From Sphingomonas cavernae (GTDB taxonomy: Bacteria > Pseudomonadota > Alphaproteobacteria > Sphingomonadales > Sphingomonadaceae), in NCBI RefSeq assembly GCF_003590775.1, contig NZ_QYUM01000002.1, positions 434,001-498,000 of the forward strand: 64,000 nucleotides of DNA. The letters run 5' to 3'. The notes beneath the pieces were generated by a model. That model saw nothing but the letters and a program-made list of their open reading frames with translations. It searched no databases and was not told where the DNA came from. This document shows positions 60,021-64,000 of the stretch, piece after piece; the first letter of the stretch is position 1; each line of letters starts with the position of its first letter. Position numbers and translations under genes: made by a program.

Positions 60021-60890
60021 ATGAGCAGCGCCACCGTCGAAACGATTGCCAACAGCGACTTCAGCCCCTTCGACGACGGCGATCTCGCCGCCTATCTCGC
60101 ACGCATCGGCTATCCGGGTCCGGTCGCGCCCGATCGCGCGACGCTGGAAGCGATCGCGGCGCGGCATCCGGCGACGATACCATTCGAAAATCTCGATCCG
60201 CTGCTCGATCGGCCGGTGGACCTCTCGCTGCCGTCGCTGATGGCGAAGCTCGTTCATGGCGGGCGCGGTGGATATTGCTTCGAGAGCAACGGGCTGCTGC
60301 TCGCCGTCCTGCGCCGCATTGGCTTCACGGTCGATGGGCTGGCCGCGCGCGTCTACTGGAATCAACCCAATGCCGACACGCCGCCGCGCACGCACATGTT
60401 GTTGCGGGTCGCGCTGGCAGATGGGCCGGTGCTGATCGATGTCGGCTTTGGCGGCGCGGTGCTGACGGGGGTGCTCGACCTCGTACCCGATGTGGTGCAG
60501 CAAACGCCGCACGAACCCTTCCGCCTGCTGCGCGACCGCGATCTATGGGAACAGCAGATCCGCATCGGCGAGACCTGGCGGACGACCTATCGCTTTGACC
60601 TGACCGTTCAGGAACCCGTCGACTATGAGCTGGCCAATTGGTGGACATCGGCGAGCCCGCAGACGCATTTCCGGCAGATGCTGATCGGTGCCCGATCGGT
60701 GCCGGGGAAACGGATCACGCTGCGCAATTTCGATTTCGCGGTGCACAATCTGGGCGGCGCGACCGAGCGCAGGACGCTCGAAAGCAGCGCAGAGGTCTGC
60801 GACACATTGGAACGCGACTTCGCGATCGCCATTCCCGACCGTATCGCCTTGATGCGCCGCCTCGAAACGCTACGATCCGCCAATGTCTGA
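60021..60890 (+). CDS. Arylamine N-acetyltransferase
   Basis: NAT transfers acetyl from acetyl-CoA to arylamines and hydrazines. The 289-residue product has the Cys-His-Asp triad: C86 in GGRGGYCFESNGLLLAVLRR, H125 in PPRTHMLLRV and D140 in LIDVGFGG. Length (about 280) and motif order fit the family. The physiological substrate in this host is unknown. Its last 8 bases overlap the next gene. Confidence 0.93.
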   Translation: MSSATVETIANSDFSPFDDGDLAAYLARIGYPGPVAPDRATLEAIAARHPATIPFENLDPLLDRPVDLSLPSLMAKLVHGGRGGYCFESNGLLLAVLRRIGFTVDGLAARVYWNQPNADTPPRTHMLLRVALADGPVLIDVGFGGAVLTGVLDLVPDVVQQTPHEPFRLLRDRDLWEQQIRIGETWRTTYRFDLTVQEPVDYELANWWTSASPQTHFRQMLIGARSVPGKRITLRNFDFAVHNLGGATERRTLESSAEVCDTLERDFAIAIPDRIALMRRLETLRSANV

Positions 60891-61440
60891 GTTCTTCGAC
60901 CACGTTACCGAAAAGCACCGCGAGTTCATCGCGAAACAGCCCGTGTTCTTTGTTGCCACTGCTGCCGAGGGTGTGCGCGTCAACCTCTCCCCCAAGGGCA
61001 TGGACAGCTTTCGCGTCCTCGACGATCGGCGCGTGGGCTATCTCGACGTCGGCGGATCGGGCAACGAGACGCATGCGCATCTGACCGCCGACGGCCGCAT
61101 CACCATCATGTTCTGCGCGTTCGACAATCCCGCGCTGATTTTGCGCATCTATGGGCGCGGCGCGCCGGTGCTGCCACAGGACGCACAATGGGACGCAACC
61201 GCCGCGCCCTTCGCACTGCTGCCCGGCACACGGCAGATCTTCGTGATCGATGTCGAGAGCGTCCAGACGAGCTGCGGCTGGGGCGTGCCGTACATGAGCT
61301 TTGATCGCGAACGCCAGACATTGTCCAAATATCATGCTCAGCAGGTGCCCGAGGAAAGGCTGGCCAAGATCGCCACGCGCACCAGGAGCATCGACGGCTT
61401 GCCCGTTCGCGTGCAGACCGTGATGCCGCGTCCGGACTGA
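60883..61440 (+). CDS. Pyridoxamine 5'-phosphate oxidase-like protein
   Basis: A 185-residue split-barrel flavin-type protein: FIAKQPVFFVATAAEGVRVN, then LSPKGMDSFRVLDDRRVGYL, and GSGNETHAHLTADGRITIMF. This is the pattern of PNPOx-family proteins of unknown substrate. It overlaps the acetyltransferase gene and probably shares its mRNA. Whether it binds FMN, F420 or haem cannot be told from sequence. Confidence 0.82.
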   Translation: MSEFFDHVTEKHREFIAKQPVFFVATAAEGVRVNLSPKGMDSFRVLDDRRVGYLDVGGSGNETHAHLTADGRITIMFCAFDNPALILRIYGRGAPVLPQDAQWDATAAPFALLPGTRQIFVIDVESVQTSCGWGVPYMSFDRERQTLSKYHAQQVPEERLAKIATRTRSIDGLPVRVQTVMPRPD

Positions 61441-61447
61441 GCAGGCG

Positions 61448-61651
61448 ATGGCATTGACCAGCATCGCCGAGTTTCCCGACGGCATCGCCGCCGATCTCGC
61501 GTGGCTTGAGCTCAAGGCCGCGGGCATCCATGCCTTTCTGTTCGACGGCGGCATGGCGAGCCTCGGTTTGGGAATGATGACGCCGGCACGGCTGATGGTC
61601 GATGAACATGACGCGGAACGCGCCCGCGCGCTGCTTGATCAAAGTGCCTGA
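61448..61651 (+). CDS. DUF2007 family protein
   Basis: A 67-residue protein with the DUF2007 pattern: TSIAEFPDGIAADLAWLELK at the start, AAGIHAFLFDGG in the middle and PARLMVDEHDAERARALLDQ at the end. The family is a ferredoxin-like fold of unknown role. It begins 7 bases after the PNPOx-like stop. A small hairpin (GTGCCT...AGGCAC) overlaps its stop. Confidence 0.8.
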   Translation: MALTSIAEFPDGIAADLAWLELKAAGIHAFLFDGGMASLGLGMMTPARLMVDEHDAERARALLDQSA

Positions 61652-61707
61652 TTTTTAGGCACGACTTCGCAACTGCACAATAATTAGCATTATTCGGGTC
61701 GCTGCCG

Positions 61708-61724
61708 CGCATCAAATTTGTGCG
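61708..61724. promoter_or_regulatory. Probable NtrC binding site upstream of glnK
   Basis: CGCATCAAATTTGTGCG resembles the NtrC dyad TGCACC-N5-GGTGCA in most positions. It lies about 30-45 bases upstream of the -24 box, closer than usual for NtrC. A weaker TGCACAATAATTAGCAT at 61674-61690 may be a second site. Confidence 0.55.
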
Positions 61725-61754
61725 TCGCGGCGGATTTCGGGCAATTTTCGAATC

Positions 61755-61770
61755 TGGCACATCGCTTGCG
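61755..61770 (+). promoter_or_regulatory. Sigma-54 promoter of glnK-amtB
   Basis: TGGCACA-TCGC-TTGCG matches the -24/-12 consensus with exact spacing. The start is predicted near 61782, about 23 bases before the glnK ATG. This is the standard nitrogen-control arrangement. Confidence 0.9.
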
Positions 61771-61804
61771 GAGACCTCCACGGACATTTGCAGAAGGGGG
61801 CCGA

Positions 61805-62143
61805 ATGAAACTCGTCATAGCCATCATAAAACCCTTCAAGCTCGACGAGGTGCGCGAAGCGCTTTCCGAGCTTGGCGTGGCGGGCATGACCGTCACGGAA
61901 GTGAAGGGTTTTGGCCGCCAGAAGGGCCAGACCGAAATCTATCGCGGCGCGGAATACAGCACCAATATGGTTCCCAAGATCAAGATCGAGGTGGTGTGCA
62001 CCTCCGACCTGGCCGATCGCGTCGTCGAAGCCGTTCAGGCCTCTGCCAACACCGGCGCGATCGGCGACGGCAAGATCTTCGTGCTCGAGGTCGGCCAGGC
62101 TGTGCGTATCCGCACGGGCGAGACCGACGAGACCGCGCTCTAA
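61805..62143 (+). CDS. glnK: Nitrogen regulatory P-II protein GlnK
   Basis: P-II proteins sense 2-oxoglutarate and ATP/ADP and control ammonium uptake and nitrogen assimilation. The 112-residue product has the whole family pattern: KLVIAIIKPFKLDEVREAL at the start, the T-loop GFGRQKGQTEIYRGAEYST with the uridylylated Y51, and the C-terminal GDGKIFVLEVGQAVRIRTGE. It is followed by amtB after 16 bases. GlnK in this setting plugs AmtB when nitrogen is plentiful. Confidence 0.96.
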   Translation: MKLVIAIIKPFKLDEVREALSELGVAGMTVTEVKGFGRQKGQTEIYRGAEYSTNMVPKIKIEVVCTSDLADRVVEAVQASANTGAIGDGKIFVLEVGQAVRIRTGETDETAL

Positions 62144-62159
62144 TCACAAAGGGGGAAAG

Positions 62160-63635
62160 ATGACGACTTCCAGAAAGATAGTGGCGAGTGCGGGCGCGAT
62201 CGGCGCGTCGCTCCTTGCCGCCATGCCCGCCTGGGCAAACACTGCGGTGGCCAATGTCGCCGAAGCCGCGGGCAACGCCGCCGCGGCGGTAACCGAAGCC
62301 GCACCCGCGGCTGCGGCCGCGTTCACGCCGACCGCCGACATGGTCAACAAGGGCGATACCGCCTGGATGCTGATTTCCTCGGCGCTGGTGCTGATGATGT
62401 CGATCCCCGGCCTCGCACTGTTCTATGGCGGCCTTGTCCGCACCAAGAACATGCTTTCGGTGCTGATGCAGGTTTTCATGATCGTCTCGATCGCCGCGCT
62501 CGTCTGGGTCACCTGGGGCTACAGCCTCGCCTTCACCAGCGGCAACAGCTTCATAGGCGGCCTGAGCAAGCTCTTCCTGCAGGGCGTTGACGGCACAACC
62601 CTTGCCGCCACCTTCTCCAACGGCGTCTACATCCCCGAATATGCGTTCGTGGTGTTCCAGATGACCTTTGCGTGCATCACGCCCGCGCTCATCATCGGCG
62701 CCTTTGCTGAACGCGTGAAGTTCTCGTCGCTGATGATCTTCACGGTGCTCTGGCTGACCGTCGTCTACTTCCCGATCGCGCACATGGTCTGGTACTGGGC
62801 GGGTCCGGACTTCCTGCCGACCACGCCCGGCGATCATGGCCTTCTCTGGGGCTGGGGCGCGCTCGACTTCGCGGGCGGCACCGTCGTCCACATCAACGCG
62901 GGCATTGCCGGCCTCGTCGGCTGCCTCATGATCGGCAAGCGCATCGGCTTCGGCAAGGAAGCCACCCCGCCGCACTCGCTGACCATGACGATGATCGGCG
63001 CATCGCTGCTGTGGGTGGGCTGGTTCGGCTTCAACGCCGGTTCCAACCTCGAAGCCAATGGCGTGACCGCGGTGGCGTTCATCAACACCTTCGTCGCGAC
63101 CGCTGCGGCCGCAGTAAGCTGGGCTATCGTCGAACAGATCAAGCATGGCCGTCCGTCGCTGCTCGGCGCGGTCTCGGGCGCGGTCGCCGGCCTTGTCGCG
63201 ATCACCCCGGCCTCGGGCTTCGCTGCGCCGATGGCCTCGATCGTGCTCGGCCTCATCGTCTCGCCGATCTGCTTCTTCTTCGTCTCCACGGTGAAGAACA
63301 AGCTTGGCTATGACGATACGCTCGACGTGTTCGGCATTCACTGTGTCGGTGGCATCATCGGCGCGATCGGCACGGGTATCGTCGCTGACCCGGCGCTCGG
63401 CGGCCAGGGCTTCTTCGACTACACCGTGATGCCCGCCGTCGTCGGCACCTATGACATGGGCGCGCAGGTCCTCACCCAGATCAAGGCGGTAGCGCTGACG
63501 CTCGTCTGGTCGGGCGTGGGTTCGGCGATCCTCTACTTCATCGTCGACAAGGCCATGGGTCTGCGCCCGAGCGAAGAGGCCGAACGCGAAGGTCTCGACC
63601 TCGCCTCGCACAACGAGCGTGCCTACAACTACTGA
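62160..63635 (+). CDS. amtB: Ammonium transporter AmtB
   Basis: AmtB is the trimeric ammonium channel of the inner membrane. The 491-residue product has a cleavable signal peptide (ASLLAAMPAWA), an Ala-rich linker and eleven helices. Family signatures include DTAWMLISSALVLMMSIPGL, ALFYGGLVRTKNMLSVLMQV, and the Amt signature DFAGGTVVHINAGIAGLVGC near 238 with the first pore histidine; the second is in FGIHCVGGIIGAIGTGI. ATG 62160 follows GGGGGAAAG. The upstream control region indicates NtrC/sigma-54 regulation. Confidence 0.96.
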   Translation: MTTSRKIVASAGAIGASLLAAMPAWANTAVANVAEAAGNAAAAVTEAAPAAAAAFTPTADMVNKGDTAWMLISSALVLMMSIPGLALFYGGLVRTKNMLSVLMQVFMIVSIAALVWVTWGYSLAFTSGNSFIGGLSKLFLQGVDGTTLAATFSNGVYIPEYAFVVFQMTFACITPALIIGAFAERVKFSSLMIFTVLWLTVVYFPIAHMVWYWAGPDFLPTTPGDHGLLWGWGALDFAGGTVVHINAGIAGLVGCLMIGKRIGFGKEATPPHSLTMTMIGASLLWVGWFGFNAGSNLEANGVTAVAFINTFVATAAAAVSWAIVEQIKHGRPSLLGAVSGAVAGLVAITPASGFAAPMASIVLGLIVSPICFFFVSTVKNKLGYDDTLDVFGIHCVGGIIGAIGTGIVADPALGGQGFFDYTVMPAVVGTYDMGAQVLTQIKAVALTLVWSGVGSAILYFIVDKAMGLRPSEEAEREGLDLASHNERAYNY

Positions 63636-63705
63636 CAGGTTTGGAGGGCGGCCCACCTATTCCCCGGGCGCGCCCTCCTCAAGGAGTTCCTCCTGCGAAC
63701 TGACT

Positions 63706-63737
63706 GGGCCGGTGTGGCGACACACCGGCCCTTTTTT
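63706..63737 (+). terminator. Rho-independent terminator after amtB
   Basis: Perfect stem GGGCCGGTGTG / CACACCGGCCC with loop GCGA, followed by TTTTTT. A second inverted pair (GGAGGGCG / CGCCCTCC, 63643-63677) precedes it. Confidence 0.92.
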
Positions 63738-63847
63738 CATTTGATGCAGAAAAGCCACGCCCCGACCAAAATCGCGGGGGTGTGGTTGTGACCGCGCGCG
63801 CATAATTTTATTACAAGGCAACAAAAATAAGCGCAGGGAGGAATATT

Positions 63848-64000
63848 ATGTCTGGTTGTCTGGACTCAACTTTCGCAAAATATCGTCTTACTGCAGGGAC
63901 TTGTGTAGCAGCGCTGATGGCGGCGGCGACACCCGCCGCGGCGCAGGATCCGCAGCCCGAAGCCGTCGACCAAGGCAGAGAGATCATCGTCACCGCCACC
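63848..64000 (+). CDS. TonB-dependent receptor (partial, N-terminus only)
   Basis: ATG 63848, with GGGAGG just upstream, opens 51 visible codons. The N-terminus contains a hydrophobic signal peptide (TCVAALMAAATPAAA, then AQ) and then REIIVTAT, the usual TonB-box/plug start of sphingomonad receptors. The rest is outside the window, so the ligand (siderophore, sugar or other) cannot be inferred. Confidence 0.75.
   Translation, partial: MSGCLDSTFAKYRLTAGTCVAALMAAATPAAAQDPQPEAVDQGREIIVTAT

Noticed and set aside
1-64000. Possible CRISPR arrays because of many repeats
   Set aside because: The repeats are dispersed palindromes at gene borders, not regularly spaced direct repeats with unique spacers; no cas gene is seen.

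Overview
This GC-rich window (about two thirds G+C) looks like the chromosome of a motile alphaproteobacterium of the Sphingomonadales (Sphingomonas/Sphingopyxis type; the genus cannot be fixed from sequence reading). The pointers are the gene content (FlbD-type regulator, UrcA and DUF4402 proteins, a TonB-dependent receptor), the alphaproteobacterial neighbourhood DUF1674-htpX-rsmB-rpe-heparinase-purH, and several families of palindromic repeats of a kind common in sphingomonads.

Positions 1-34003 hold an almost complete flagellar regulon. On the minus strand runs flbD-fliE-F-G-H-I-J-K-L-M-N-O-P-Q-R-flhB (12846 down to 1, flhB cut by the edge). The flagellin gene fliC diverges from it at 13115. 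Then come fliA (sigma-28), flhA, flgN/flgM/flgA and an extra motA/motB-like pair (all minus), the plus-strand operon flgB-C-D-E-F-G-H-I-J-K-L, motA-motB, a chemoreceptor and a flagellum-type lytic transglycosylase. The control layout can be read from promoter motifs. Sigma-54 (-24/-12) sites lie before flbD-fliE..., flhA-fliA, flgA and flgB. Sigma-28 sites (TAAA-N14/15-GCCGTTAA) lie before fliC, flgM and motA. FlbD would drive the sigma-54 genes, including its own operon. FliA, held back by FlgM until the hook is finished, would drive the late genes. Paired 16-bp dyads lie in the flbD/fliC and motA-like/flgB intergenic regions and may be FlbD enhancers.

Positions 34250-47132 hold housekeeping genes: DUF1674 protein, htpX, rsmB, rpe, a heparinase-like protein, purH, a polysaccharide flippase, polA and an alpha/beta hydrolase. 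Positions 47245-59793 are more mixed: UrcA, DUF3313 protein, an SDR oxidoreductase, a TetA-like MFS pump, two paralogous exported beta-helix proteins around a small membrane protein, nadB, an ABC ATPase, a DUF4402 protein, a CYTH-like protein, a zinc-finger protein and tldD. The right end has an arylamine N-acetyltransferase, a PNPOx-like protein, DUF2007, the nitrogen operon glnK-amtB behind a sigma-54/NtrC-type control region, and the start of a TonB-dependent receptor.

The most unusual feature is the set of palindromic repeats. Most copies sit at transcription-unit borders, but at least four genes (fliP, flgI, flgJ and the heparinase-like gene) carry palindromes in frame inside their N-terminal coding sequence, so the repeats are translated. 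One intergenic copy has a second palindrome inserted in it. A second notable feature is a 17-codon leader ORF with a strong ribosome binding site whose stop overlaps the flhA start. No tRNA, rRNA, CRISPR array, transposase or integrase gene was recognised.
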